This document shows positions 42,890-51,343 of a stretch of DNA of 64,000 nt, one piece after another. Numbering within the stretch: the first letter of the stretch is position 1; each line of letters opens with the position of its first letter. The notes below the pieces were generated by a model, which saw nothing but the letters and a program-made list of their open reading frames with translations, did not search any database and was not told where the DNA came from. The translations under genes were made by a program, and so were the position numbers. Source of the DNA: Mesobacterium_A sp034670065 (GTDB lineage Bacteria > Pseudomonadota > Alphaproteobacteria > Rhodobacterales > Rhodobacteraceae); the NCBI GenBank assembly GCA_034670065.1, contig JAXMOG010000001.1, forward strand, positions 1-64,000, in the 5' to 3' direction.

Positions 42890-44430
42890 TGGGTTGAACC
42901 CTTTTGTTCCGGCGCTGATCGCGTGTGGTAAATGGTTTTTAACGCACGCCGCAACAACTTACCATTCGGGTTGCGCGGCAGCGCGTCAACATGGACAAAA
43001 AAGCGCGGTTGTTTGTAGCGCGCCAACCGTTGTTCGGCCCATGCTTGCAAGCTGGTTTCATCGATCGGGGCTGGGCCAGTGTAGAAGGCCGCAATCAGGC
43101 GCACGTCTTCTTTCACTTCGATATCCGTTGCGCCCACTTCGGAAATGTCCGGATGGCCTTGCAGCACGTGTTCCACCTCTAGCGGTGACACGCGATAGCC
43201 GCCTGCGTTCATCATGTCATCGGCGCGACCCAAGTAGTGAATTTGATCTTCGTCGTCCATCGACCCCTGATCGCCGGTCAAAAACCAATCGCCCCGAAAT
43301 TTTGCATCCGTTGCCTCATCCGCGCCGATGTAGCCGCGCATAAGGCCCGGATCGCGGCGATGCACAGCGATAACACCGGGGGTGCCACGCGGTACTATTT
43401 GTCCGGCGTCATCCAGAATGGCGACGCGGCGTCCTGGTTGTGGTCGCCCCAGCGTGCCAGGTGTTGCAGGGTATCCTGGGGCGGAGGATATAAAGGTAGA
43501 GCATTCAGACATGCCAAATGCTTCGTAGATCTGAGTTCCTGTGGCGGCGACCCAGTCTTGGCGAATATGCTCTGACAGTTTTTCACCCGCAGCCAACCCA
43601 TGCCGTAGCTTTGGCATCGGCGGAATAGGGGACTTCAACAGGTTTCGGTAAACACCTGGAGCCGCTGCAAAAATTGTTGTGTCATGCTGCTGCATCAGCT
43701 GGGCGAGCTGGTCGTGCCCGACACCCGCAGCCGGGATCAGCGACGTGGCGCCGATTGTCCAAGGGTCCATCAAGCCGGTGCCCAAAGTGTAGGTCCAGTT
43801 AAAGGCACCCGCGTGCAACAGCCGATCATGGCCAGTCAGCCCGTACCAACCCTGCATCATCATCTGACGTGCCCAGATGGCGCGGTGAGCATGGCCAACC
43901 GCGCGAGGGATGCCCGACGTACCGGATGTGTAGATGATATAGGCCAGCCGATCCGGCGCGCCCATTTCAAAATCTGCCATCGGAAGGTCGCGCCACAAGC
44001 GCATGGTATCTATGTCAAAAACCGAGGTTTCGGTCTCGGGGCAGCCAACGCCGTCCCCCTGCAAGATCGCAACTGGCGACAGGTGGTCGATGATGCCCTG
44101 AACCTCAGATGGTGTCAGTTGTGATGACGTGGGCACGGGTACAATCCCAGCAGCAATAGCGCCCAGAAAGGCCACGGGGAAATCCACTGTATTTCCCAGC
44201 CGCATTAGCACGGTTTGCCCCGGTAATACGCCGGCTTGCAGCAGGCCAGTGGCTGTACCCAGGATCGCCGCGCGCAGCTGGCCATAGGTCCAACGCTCGG
44301 TGTCTGTCAGGCTCAGCACGGCAAGGGCAACCTTGTCTGGCGTTGCTTGGCCCGCTGCCAGCACATGGGCCGCCAGATTGAACGAAGACGGGCAGGGTGC
44401 CGGGGCCCCGGTGTCATACAGTGATTGCAT
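42883..44430 (-). CDS. AMP-dependent acyl-CoA synthetase
   Basis: 515 residues of the ANL superfamily. It would activate a carboxylic acid to the acyl-adenylate and then the CoA thioester. Visible are A3 YTSGTSGIPRAVGHAH, A5 YEAFGMSE, A7/A8 with GDQGSMDDEDQIHYLGRADDM and GGYRVSPLEVE, and the A10 lysine in RNPNGKLLRR. The substrate class is not clear; aromatic or branched acids are possible. The divergent XRE-cupin regulator, 66 bp away, may control it. It overlaps the FrnE-like gene. Confidence 0.9.
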   Translation of the reverse strand: MQSLYDTGAPAPCPSSFNLAAHVLAAGQATPDKVALAVLSLTDTERWTYGQLRAAILGTATGLLQAGVLPGQTVLMRLGNTVDFPVAFLGAIAAGIVPVPTSSQLTPSEVQGIIDHLSPVAILQGDGVGCPETETSVFDIDTMRLWRDLPMADFEMGAPDRLAYIIYTSGTSGIPRAVGHAHRAIWARQMMMQGWYGLTGHDRLLHAGAFNWTYTLGTGLMDPWTIGATSLIPAAGVGHDQLAQLMQQHDTTIFAAAPGVYRNLLKSPIPPMPKLRHGLAAGEKLSEHIRQDWVAATGTQIYEAFGMSECSTFISSAPGYPATPGTLGRPQPGRRVAILDDAGQIVPRGTPGVIAVHRRDPGLMRGYIGADEATDAKFRGDWFLTGDQGSMDDEDQIHYLGRADDMMNAGGYRVSPLEVEHVLQGHPDISEVGATDIEVKEDVRLIAAFYTGPAPIDETSLQAWAEQRLARYKQPRFFVHVDALPRNPNGKLLRRALKTIYHTRSAPEQKGSTQW

Positions 44431-44496
44431 GAATGTGGATTAGACCCGAGTTGTGACAGTTGCAAGCTACAGGGCTGAGACCTATAGACCTGAGGC

Positions 44497-45120
44497 ATGA
44501 CTGAGACAGATCCCAAAGCGCTGATCCGCATTTCACGCAGCGAGGAAACCCACGAGGTTGCCGAGCCGCTGGACCTTGGCGCGCGTGTGCGAGAGCTGCG
44601 CAAGGCACATAACTGGACGCTGGAACAGGCCGCGTCGCAGGCTGGGTTGGCACGGTCAACCCTTTCCAAGATCGAAAACGGTCAAATGTCGCCGACATAT
44701 GAGGCGCTGAAGAAACTGGCCGTGGGGTTGAAGATCTCGGTGCCACAGCTGTTCACGCAGCCGCAGCGTGATCAGGTCAATGGTCGTATGGCCGTGACAA
44801 AAGAGAGTGAAGGCACGGAACACGCCACGGCGACCTACGAACATGTTCTGCTGGCAGAAACGTTAACCAAGAAAACCATGCTTCCATATCGTGCGCGGGT
44901 GCGTGCCCGCTCGATGGAAGAATTTGATGGGTGGGTGCGCCACGACGGCGAAGAGTTTCTGTACGTTCTGACCGGTGTTGTGCGCCTGTATACAGAGTTT
45001 TACGAGCCGGTTGAGCTGCGCCGGGGCGACAGCGCCTATTACGACGCCACAATGGGCCACAACGTGATCTCTGTCAGCGAAGATGATGCAACCATATTGT
45101 GGGTCACATCGCTGGCCTGA
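44497..45120 (+). CDS. XRE-family regulator with cupin domain
   Basis: 207 residues. An N-terminal helix-turn-helix (LGARVRELRKAHNWTLEQAASQAGLARSTLSKIENGQ, about 27-64) is followed by a cupin-2 barrel (GWVRHDGEEFLYVLTGVVRLY, and DSAYYDATMGHNVISVS). This architecture binds a small metabolite in the barrel and usually represses or activates adjacent catabolic genes. It is divergent from the acyl-CoA synthetase/FrnE operon, its most likely target. Confidence 0.9.
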   Translation: MTETDPKALIRISRSEETHEVAEPLDLGARVRELRKAHNWTLEQAASQAGLARSTLSKIENGQMSPTYEALKKLAVGLKISVPQLFTQPQRDQVNGRMAVTKESEGTEHATATYEHVLLAETLTKKTMLPYRARVRARSMEEFDGWVRHDGEEFLYVLTGVVRLYTEFYEPVELRRGDSAYYDATMGHNVISVSEDDATILWVTSLA

Positions 45121-45139
45121 TGCACATCCGGCCTGACGG

Positions 45140-45391
45140 TTATTCCGAGGCGCGGATGTCCGGTGCTTGGCGGGCCAGGTTTTCCACCAGCAACCAATCC
45201 TGCAATTGCTGATCTGCCTCGAACTCGGTCAGGTCATTCTGTTCGGCCAGATACCGTGCCAAGACTTTGCGCGACGATGGCAGCGTCGCGACGGTTTTCT
45301 TGTCAGCATTTGGAAAACGGAACTGAAGCCGCGTCAAAGCGGACGACCAATTGTTTGTCAATTCGGACCAAGTCACCACAGCATCCCCCAC
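45140..45391 (-). CDS. Hypothetical protein, small alpha-helical
   Basis: Up to 83 residues. The given GTG start (45391) is weakly supported, and a GTG a few codons on, giving MTWSELTNNW, is as likely. The sequence is helical and acidic, with RFPNADKKTVATLPSSRKVLARYLAEQNDLTEFEADQQLQDWL. I recognise no domain, although it looks like a conserved roseobacter gene. It converges with the regulator gene. Confidence 0.5.
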   Translation of the reverse strand: MGDAVVTWSELTNNWSSALTRLQFRFPNADKKTVATLPSSRKVLARYLAEQNDLTEFEADQQLQDWLLVENLARQAPDIRASE

Positions 45392-45498
45392 GCATTGATG
45401 ATTTATTTGGAACCTGTCCTAATTTGTTTGCGCAATCAAGTGCGGCGTTGGGTTTGACCCCAACGCCGCGACGAAAGTCCTAGAATGGCAACACAGGT

Positions 45499-45615
45499 TC
45501 AGAACCAGGACTGAACTGTCCGTGCACCGCTGGAAATATCCTGACCTACCCCATCCACTGTCGCACATCCGCCAAGGGCGATGGCTGCAGCTGCCAATAG
45601 AATAGTAATGCGCAT
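45499..45615 (-). CDS. Entericidin EcnA/B-family lipoprotein
   Basis: 38 residues: MRITILLAAAAIALGGCATV, with a lipobox (LGGC) giving a lipid-anchored peptide of about 22 residues. The mature part (VDGVGQDISSGARTVQSWF) is typical of entericidins, which are small lipoprotein antidote/toxin peptides. It has a GAGGAC site and starts 3 nt after the stop of the peptide-binding protein gene, so it is probably on the same transcript. No second entericidin partner is visible. Confidence 0.75.
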   Translation of the reverse strand: MRITILLAAAAIALGGCATVDGVGQDISSGARTVQSWF

Positions 45616-45618
45616 TTA

Positions 45619-47442
45619 TCAGTCCTCTTCGTACCACCAGACGTTCGGCTGAAAGCCTATCCAGTCGCCATACATCGGCATCTTTTCAGGAAATTTCAAC
45701 TCTTTGGCATGGGCAAGACGGCTGATATTCCACTGATAAATCGGGATAACATAGCGTCCAGAGGTCAGCACGCGATCCAATGCGCGGGTGGCTGCCAGAA
45801 ACGTATCGCGACTGTCAGAAGATAGCATGGTCTGGATCATGGCTTCGGCGGCGGGGCTGTTCATGCCCATGTGGTTGCGCGTACCGGGTTTGGTAACGCC
45901 TTCGCTGCCCCAGTAAAGCATCTGTTCGTTGCCCGGCGATAACGAAAGCCCACGGCGATAGTACTTCATGTCGAAATCGTATTCACGCTCGCGGTCTTTA
46001 TACTGAGCGCTGTCAGCAATCGTAACTGTGGGCATAATACCCATTCGTTCCAGCGCTTGTGTATACAGGTCCATCATCTGTTGAGATTCGTTGTCACCCT
46101 GAGACAGCAGAATATCAAAGGTGAAGGGCTGGCCTTCGGCGTTCTTCATCACCCCATCGCCATCCTGCACTGTCCAACCGGCCTCTGCCATCAGATCAAT
46201 CGCCTTGGCGATGTTGGCACGGTTGCGAGAGCTGCCATCGCCAGCGGGCAGGGTGTAGCCGTCCAAAGCACCGGGCAGCAGCTGGTCCGCGAAGGGTTCC
46301 AGCAATTCGCGCACTTTGCCCTCGGCCGGACCGTCTTGCATGCCCAGTACCGAGTTTGAGAAATACGAAGATATGCGCGGCTGTCGGCTGCCGGTCATCG
46401 CTTCGTTGATGTATTCAAAGTTGAATGCATGCAGCATCGCATCGCGCACACGCCAATCTTTGAAAACGTCTTTGCGGGTGTTCATGACAAAGCCGGTGAT
46501 GCCTGAGGGACGTTGATGCGCCAGCACGGATTTCACCACATCCCCACGTTCGATCGATGGGAAGTTGTATTGGGTCTCCCATTTCTCTGGATTGAATTCA
46601 CGGTTTGAGTTCAAGACACCGGCCTTGAATGCTTCAAACATCGCCGTGCCATCGCCAAAGAACTCCATCCGGATTTCATCCAGATTGGCCTGACCCTTCA
46701 TAAAGGGCACGTCGGTGCCCCAGTAATCGGGGTTCCGTTTCAGGCTGACAAAACGGTTGGCCTCAAAATCATCCACCACATAGGGCGACGAGGAGATCGG
46801 AAGCACGTTCAGCCCAGAGGAGGCGAAATCGGCATCGGCCCATTGCGCCTTTTTCAGGATCGGCCGCATGCCGACCAGAAGCGCCAATTCACGGTCATCA
46901 GTGTCAAAGGTGAATCGCACAGACCGTTCGCCGGTTTGTTCCATGCTGGCGATCTTGCCCCACAGGCCATGATAGCGCGGGTGACCAATGGTGCCCAATG
47001 CCTCATAGCTCCACATCACGTCTTCGACAGTGACAGGGCTACCGTCCGAGAATCGGGCCTCCTCGCGTAGGACAAATTCCGCCCATTCCCGGTTCGGACC
47101 AACCTCAATCGATTCGGCTAAAAGGCCGTAAAGGCTGAAAGGTTCGTCATAAGAACGGCCCATCAAGCTTTCATAAGCAAGAAAGCGCAACTGCCATGGA
47201 ACGGAGCCTTTGTCGCTGTGAGGGTTCAAGCTGTCAAACCCGCCGACCTCGCCTGTAACGATGCGTCCACCTTTGGGCGCATCCGGGTTTGCGTATGGCA
47301 AAGCCACAAAATCGGGTGGTAAGACAGGCTCACCATACATAGCTATGCCATGTGCTGGCTCAGCCTGAGCGAATCCCACGGATAGAACCAGAGCAATTGC
47401 GGCGCCGGTTCCTTGGATTTTGGCAAAAATATTTGTTTTCAT
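45619..47442 (-). CDS. Peptide ABC transporter substrate-binding protein (family 5, YejA-like)
   Basis: 607 residues with a signal peptide (about 1-27, ending FAQAEP). The SBP_bac_5 fold follows, with PDAPKGGRIVTGEVGGFDSLNPH and FSDGSPVTVEDVMWSYE typical of YejA/microcin C-type receptors. It would deliver oligopeptides or similar compounds to an inner-membrane ABC transporter. No permease or ATPase gene (yejBEF) lies beside it. The next gene is a tiny entericidin lipoprotein. Confidence 0.9.
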   Translation of the reverse strand: MKTNIFAKIQGTGAAIALVLSVGFAQAEPAHGIAMYGEPVLPPDFVALPYANPDAPKGGRIVTGEVGGFDSLNPHSDKGSVPWQLRFLAYESLMGRSYDEPFSLYGLLAESIEVGPNREWAEFVLREEARFSDGSPVTVEDVMWSYEALGTIGHPRYHGLWGKIASMEQTGERSVRFTFDTDDRELALLVGMRPILKKAQWADADFASSGLNVLPISSSPYVVDDFEANRFVSLKRNPDYWGTDVPFMKGQANLDEIRMEFFGDGTAMFEAFKAGVLNSNREFNPEKWETQYNFPSIERGDVVKSVLAHQRPSGITGFVMNTRKDVFKDWRVRDAMLHAFNFEYINEAMTGSRQPRISSYFSNSVLGMQDGPAEGKVRELLEPFADQLLPGALDGYTLPAGDGSSRNRANIAKAIDLMAEAGWTVQDGDGVMKNAEGQPFTFDILLSQGDNESQQMMDLYTQALERMGIMPTVTIADSAQYKDREREYDFDMKYYRRGLSLSPGNEQMLYWGSEGVTKPGTRNHMGMNSPAAEAMIQTMLSSDSRDTFLAATRALDRVLTSGRYVIPIYQWNISRLAHAKELKFPEKMPMYGDWIGFQPNVWWYEED

Positions 47443-47521
47443 TTTGGCAACTATCCCTGTCTGCCCTTGTTTTATTGTGTCCGAGCCTACCGGGGAATTT
47501 ACGCCTTTTCAAACTTTTGCC
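47443..47521. other. Upstream region of the peptide-binding protein gene
   Basis: 79 bp before the divergent sRNA promoter; it probably holds the promoter for the minus-strand peptide-binding protein gene. No gene is visible. Confidence 0.3.
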
Positions 47522-47550
47522 TTGGAGTCCTGTGCAATAATGCTTATAAA
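47522..47550 (+). promoter_or_regulatory. Sigma70-like promoter of the sRNA candidate
   Basis: TTGGAG (47522-47527) and TATAAA (47545-47550) are separated by 17 bp, the ideal spacing, with the presumed start at about 47557 just before the hairpin-rich segment. Confidence 0.5.
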
Positions 47551-47556
47551 GGTGGC

Positions 47557-47633
47557 ACTGCTCGATAGGTTTCTTGCCTGTATGAAACCTGCCTCAATAA
47601 CTTAACCCCGGCTTCGTGCCGGGGTTTTTTTTT
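47557..47633 (+). ncRNA. Small RNA candidate between the peptide-binding protein and bdhA genes
   Basis: A transcript of about 77 nt would hold a 7-bp hairpin AGGTTTC/GAAACCT (47567-47573 with 47584-47590), an unpaired linker and a very strong terminator (47604-47633). No open reading frame of note fits. The promoter at 47522-47550 is well spaced. The terminator has no other gene to serve on this strand, because the gene to the left is on the opposite strand. Confidence 0.55.
47604..47633 (+). terminator. Strong intrinsic terminator
   Basis: A 9-bp stem AACCCCGGC/GCCGGGGTT is followed by nine T. It is a textbook rho-independent terminator on the plus strand, placed 134 bp before bdhA. Confidence 0.9.
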
Positions 47634-47767
47634 GGTGCGGCGGGTTTCACATTCAGCTTGCGCATGTCTCATCATTCACAATGAAATGAAAGCCCCGAAC
47701 GTAGGTTTATCTCGCAGCGGCAGCGTGTCATGCTGCACCTGCATGACCTAGGGAGTTTTTTGGTACG

Positions 47768-48541
47768 ATGACACTTCAGGGCAAGACCGCCATCATCACA
47801 GGATCGAATTCAGGCATTGGGCTTGGCATTGCTTGGGAGCTGGCCAAAGCCGGCGCCGATGTTGTGTTGAACTCTTTCACGGATCGCGAAGAGGACCACG
47901 CGCTGGCCGCGCAGATCGCATCAGAGACCGGCGTCAAAGCGCGCTACGTCAAGGCAGACATGTCCAATGGGGATGAATGCCGCGCCTTGATCGAAACGGT
48001 TGGGACTTGCGATATTCTGGTGAACAACGCCGGGATCCAGCACGTTGCGCCGATTGATGAGTTTCCGACCGCCAAATGGGATGCGATCATCGCCATTAAC
48101 ATGAGCTCGGCATACCATTGCACCGCTGCGGCGCTGCCGTTGATGCGCAGCTCTGGCTGGGGACGGGTGGTGAATATCGCCTCGGCCCATGGTTTGACCG
48201 CGTCACCGTTCAAATCGGCCTATGTCACGGCCAAGCACGGCGTTGTAGGTATGACCAAGGTTGTTGCTTTGGAGACCGCCGAAGAGCCGATCACGTGCAA
48301 TGCGATCTGTCCGGGCTACGTTAAGACGCCCCTGGTCGAAGCGCAGATCCCGGATACGGCAAAGAAATACAACATGTCAGAGGAAGAGGTGGTTAAGAAA
48401 GTAATTCTTGAGCGCCAGCCCTCAAAGGAATTTGCCACCGTTGAACAACTGGGCGGCGTGGCCGTGTTTTTGTGTTCGGATGCCGCAGCGCAAATCACCG
48501 GAACAACGATCAGCGTCGATGGCGGTTGGACCGCGTTGTAA
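47768..48541 (+). CDS. bdhA: 3-hydroxybutyrate dehydrogenase
   Basis: 257 residues of the short-chain dehydrogenase family. It interconverts (R)-3-hydroxybutyrate and acetoacetate with NAD+, in the breakdown of polyhydroxybutyrate. Visible are the nucleotide-binding GSNSGIGLGIA, the NNAGIQHV motif with the family-specific residues QHVAPIDEFP, the Ser in IASAHG, and catalytic Tyr-x-x-x-Lys in AYVTAKHG. The full-length match including QPSKEFATVEQLGG is characteristic. The patatin gene follows 60 bp later and may be co-transcribed. Confidence 0.95.
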   Translation: MTLQGKTAIITGSNSGIGLGIAWELAKAGADVVLNSFTDREEDHALAAQIASETGVKARYVKADMSNGDECRALIETVGTCDILVNNAGIQHVAPIDEFPTAKWDAIIAINMSSAYHCTAAALPLMRSSGWGRVVNIASAHGLTASPFKSAYVTAKHGVVGMTKVVALETAEEPITCNAICPGYVKTPLVEAQIPDTAKKYNMSEEEVVKKVILERQPSKEFATVEQLGGVAVFLCSDAAAQITGTTISVDGGWTAL

Positions 48542-48604
48542 GCTGAACCTCTCGGTGCCAGCAGCCCGGCGTGTTTTGCGCCGGGTGAAACAAAGGATTG
48601 TCGT

Positions 48605-49633
48605 GTGATCAAGATTAACCTTGGCCTGCAAGGTGGGGGCGCACATGGCGCTTTTACCTGGGGGGTGTTGGACCGGCTTCTGGATGAGGAAGACATTGAG
48701 ATTGCAGCCATCTCCGGCACCTCTGCCGGTGCGTTGAACGGCGCAGCGTTCAAAGCCGGTTGGACAGCAAACGGGCGTGATGGCGCCAGAGAGAACCTGG
48801 ATTGGCTCTGGTCGAAAATGGGCGCGTTAGAGGGGCTGTGGCCCGCCTGGCTGGACGCATGGTTGCCAGACCCGAGTGTGACCAGCCGCGCGCTGGATGC
48901 GTCGCCCTTGCTGCTGTGGGGGGATATCATGGCCCGCATGGGCACTCCCTATGCCATGGGGCCGTTTTACAGCAATCCGCTGGAACGGATGGTACAGGAA
49001 TTCAACTTCGACAACGTCTGCGACACGAATGGCCCGCGGTTGTTCGTGGGCGCCACCTGTGTGCAAGACGGCAAAATCCGCATCTTCAGTGGTGACAAGG
49101 TAACGACGAACGCCATCTTGGCTTCGGCTTGTTTGCCAACCTTGTTTCAGGCGGTGCGCTGCCCCGACCCGGAAACCGGCATCGAAGAAGCCTTTTGGGA
49201 TGGGGGCTACACTGGCAACCCACCGCTGTTTCCACTTTACCAACCGGATTTGCCGGATGACGTTTTGATTGTCAGCATCAATCCCATGAAGCGCGATGTT
49301 GAACCAACGATGCCGAACGAAATTCACAACCGGATCAATGAGATCAGCTTTAACTCTTCGTTGCTAAGTGATTTGCGCGCCATCGCTTTTGTGCAGCGTT
49401 TGATCAAAGACAAAACCATTCCCGCTGGGGCGATGAAAAACGTGCGCGTCCATATGGTGGCGGATGATGAACTGATGCGTGATCTGTCCGTTGCAACCAA
49501 ACTGGTACCGATGCCCTCATTACTCAAACAACTAAAAGAAGCTGGGCGTGTGGCGGCAGATGGTTTTTTGGCAGCGCACAAAGATGATTTGGGCAAGCGC
49601 CAAACAACAGACCTGCGGGCGATGTTCGGATAA
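48605..49633 (+). CDS. Patatin-like phospholipase
   Basis: 342 residues from a GTG start. The oxyanion block QGGGAHGAFTWG, the nucleophile serine in GTSAG (about residue 40) and the catalytic Asp in DGGYTGN form the Ser-Asp dyad of patatins. It hydrolyses lipids; in PHB-accumulating bacteria such proteins have been linked to granules or membrane lipid turnover. Its place behind bdhA favours a link to PHB metabolism, which is an inference. Confidence 0.9.
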   Translation: MIKINLGLQGGGAHGAFTWGVLDRLLDEEDIEIAAISGTSAGALNGAAFKAGWTANGRDGARENLDWLWSKMGALEGLWPAWLDAWLPDPSVTSRALDASPLLLWGDIMARMGTPYAMGPFYSNPLERMVQEFNFDNVCDTNGPRLFVGATCVQDGKIRIFSGDKVTTNAILASACLPTLFQAVRCPDPETGIEEAFWDGGYTGNPPLFPLYQPDLPDDVLIVSINPMKRDVEPTMPNEIHNRINEISFNSSLLSDLRAIAFVQRLIKDKTIPAGAMKNVRVHMVADDELMRDLSVATKLVPMPSLLKQLKEAGRVAADGFLAAHKDDLGKRQTTDLRAMFG

Positions 49634-49658
49634 CGCCTTACCTTTGTCGGGTAAGGCG
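49634..49658. terminator. Stem-loop between converging genes
   Basis: A perfect 9-bp stem CGCCTTACC/GGTAAGGCG with a 7-nt loop lies directly behind the patatin stop and before the end of the DUF502 gene. U-tract is weak, so termination strength is uncertain. Confidence 0.5.
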
Positions 49659-49664
49659 CAGATA

Positions 49665-50345
49665 TTAATCCGCTTTTTCGGTTGGCTGTTTTGGCACCCC
49701 GTTGGGGTAAACCAGCCCGGCCGAGATCACCAGCTTGGCCGCCTCTTCCACGGTCATATCGAGCTCCACCACATCTTCACGTGGGAAGAACAACAAGAAC
49801 CCGGATGTGGGGTTTGGTGTGGTGGGCACAAAGACGCTTAACAAATCGCCGGACGTTTCGGCCCGTGCCGCCACTTCACCGCGCGCCACGGTTGATACAA
49901 AGCCGACCGCCCAAATCCCCTTGCGGGGGTATTGCACCAGACAGGCTTTTTCAAAGCTGCGCTCGCTCTTGGCAAAGACGGTTTCAGCGATCTGCTTCGT
50001 ACCGGAATAGATTGACCGAACAACCGGTGTCCGATCCACCAATGTTTCGGCAAAGCGGATCAGCGAACGGCCGATTAGGCCCTTGGCGATCCAGCCAACC
50101 ACAATAGTGAAGAACAAGAAGAAGATAACGCCGACACCACGCAAGTTGATGCCGATATACTGTTCAGGGTTAAAGCGTTGCGGCACCAGCGGCAGCACAA
50201 CACCATCGACCCATCCGAACATTGTCCAGATCAGCCAAATGGTCAGGCCGACAGGCGCAATCACAACAATTCCTGTCAGAAAACTGCTTCGAAGACGTGT
50301 GAATAGGCCGGGGCGTTTGCTTTCAGGCTCAAAAGGCGTGTTCAT
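49665..50345 (-). CDS. DUF502 membrane protein
   Basis: 226 residues with two membrane helices (about 20-42 and 75-95). The family's conserved segments are present: TGIVVIAPVGLTIWLIW, a central P.VRSIYSGTKQIAETVF and the C-terminal VFVPTTPNPTSGFLLFFPREDVVELDMTVEEAAKLVISAG. The family is widespread and of unknown function in the inner membrane. It follows the psuK-psuG operon region but is more than 80 bp away. Confidence 0.9.
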   Translation of the reverse strand: MNTPFEPESKRPGLFTRLRSSFLTGIVVIAPVGLTIWLIWTMFGWVDGVVLPLVPQRFNPEQYIGINLRGVGVIFFLFFTIVVGWIAKGLIGRSLIRFAETLVDRTPVVRSIYSGTKQIAETVFAKSERSFEKACLVQYPRKGIWAVGFVSTVARGEVAARAETSGDLLSVFVPTTPNPTSGFLLFFPREDVVELDMTVEEAAKLVISAGLVYPNGVPKQPTEKAD

Positions 50346-50428
50346 AAGCGCAATCGTTGTTAGATGTCCCAGCAGAACCTAGGCAGTCCTGCCGTGCTCT
50401 ACAATGGCTTCTGCCCAGTCAGAGTGCT

Positions 50429-51343
50429 TTATCTGTTCAAAGCGACTAATTCTGTGGCAATTTTCGCGGCCAACCGGGCATTGTTAAGGACCAGTGCGAT
50501 ATTTGCCGTCAAAGACAAGCCATCTGTCAGTTGGAAAATGCGTTGCAGCAAAAATGGTGTGACGGCCTTGCCAGAAATGGATTGTGCCGTCGCTTCGGCC
50601 GATGCTTGGGCGATGATTGGGGCCAACACCTCTTGGGCAATTTCAGAATCGGCCGGAATTGGGTTGGCCACCAGTTGCCCACCAGGCAGGCCCAAAGCTT
50701 GTCGCTGTAAATGTGCGCGGGCGATTTCAGCGGCCGTATCCAGCCGCAATGGCGCTTTCAGGCCAGAGCTGCGTGACCAGAAAGCGGGCAGCTCATCCTG
50801 ACCAACGGCAATGACCGGAACTCCAAGCGTTTCAAGAACTTCCATCGTCTTGGGCAGGTCTAAAATGGCCTTGGCACCAGCCGCCACCACCGTCACCGGG
50901 GTTTGCGCCAGCTCCTGCAAATCTGCAGAGATATCAAAGGTTTCTTCGGCACCTTTATGAACGCCACCGATGCCGCCAGTTGCAAATGTGCTGATCCCGC
51001 TGCGGGCGGCGGCAATCATCGTGGCCGCCACGGTGGTTGCACCGGTGCCGCCCTGCGCCATGTAGACGGGCAAGTCAGCGCGGCTCAGCTTTGCAACGTT
51101 TTTGGCTTGGGCCAATGCGACCAGTTGCGTGTCGGTCAGGCCGGCGTGCAGGGTACCGTCCAACAGCGCGATTGTTGCCGGTTCAGCGCCGGCATTGCGA
51201 ATTTCTGTTTCGACGTTGCGCGCCATTTCCAGGTTTTGCGGCCAGGGCATGCCGTGGGTGATTATGGTCGATTCCAGTGCCACAACGGGGCGACCTTCGG
51301 CCTGTGCAGCGGCGACGGCGGGGGACTGTACAACAAGGCTCAT
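50429..51343 (-). CDS. psuG: Pseudouridine-5'-phosphate glycosidase
   Basis: 304 residues, full length. It splits pseudouridine 5'-phosphate into uracil and ribose 5-phosphate, second step of pseudouridine breakdown in the cytoplasm. The family markers are ALESTIITHGMPWPQN near the N-terminus, the catalytic Lys in NVAKLSRAD and the Mn-binding FATGGIGGVHKGAEETFDISADL. It overlaps the kinase gene by 4 nt and follows it in one operon. Confidence 0.95.
   Translation of the reverse strand: MSLVVQSPAVAAAQAEGRPVVALESTIITHGMPWPQNLEMARNVETEIRNAGAEPATIALLDGTLHAGLTDTQLVALAQAKNVAKLSRADLPVYMAQGGTGATTVAATMIAAARSGISTFATGGIGGVHKGAEETFDISADLQELAQTPVTVVAAGAKAILDLPKTMEVLETLGVPVIAVGQDELPAFWSRSSGLKAPLRLDTAAEIARAHLQRQALGLPGGQLVANPIPADSEIAQEVLAPIIAQASAEATAQSISGKAVTPFLLQRIFQLTDGLSLTANIALVLNNARLAAKIATELVALNR

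Noticed and set aside
48567..48590. GC-rich hairpin between bdhA and the patatin gene as a terminator
   Set aside because: It has no U-tract and lies within a 60-bp gap of two same-strand genes that are probably co-transcribed.
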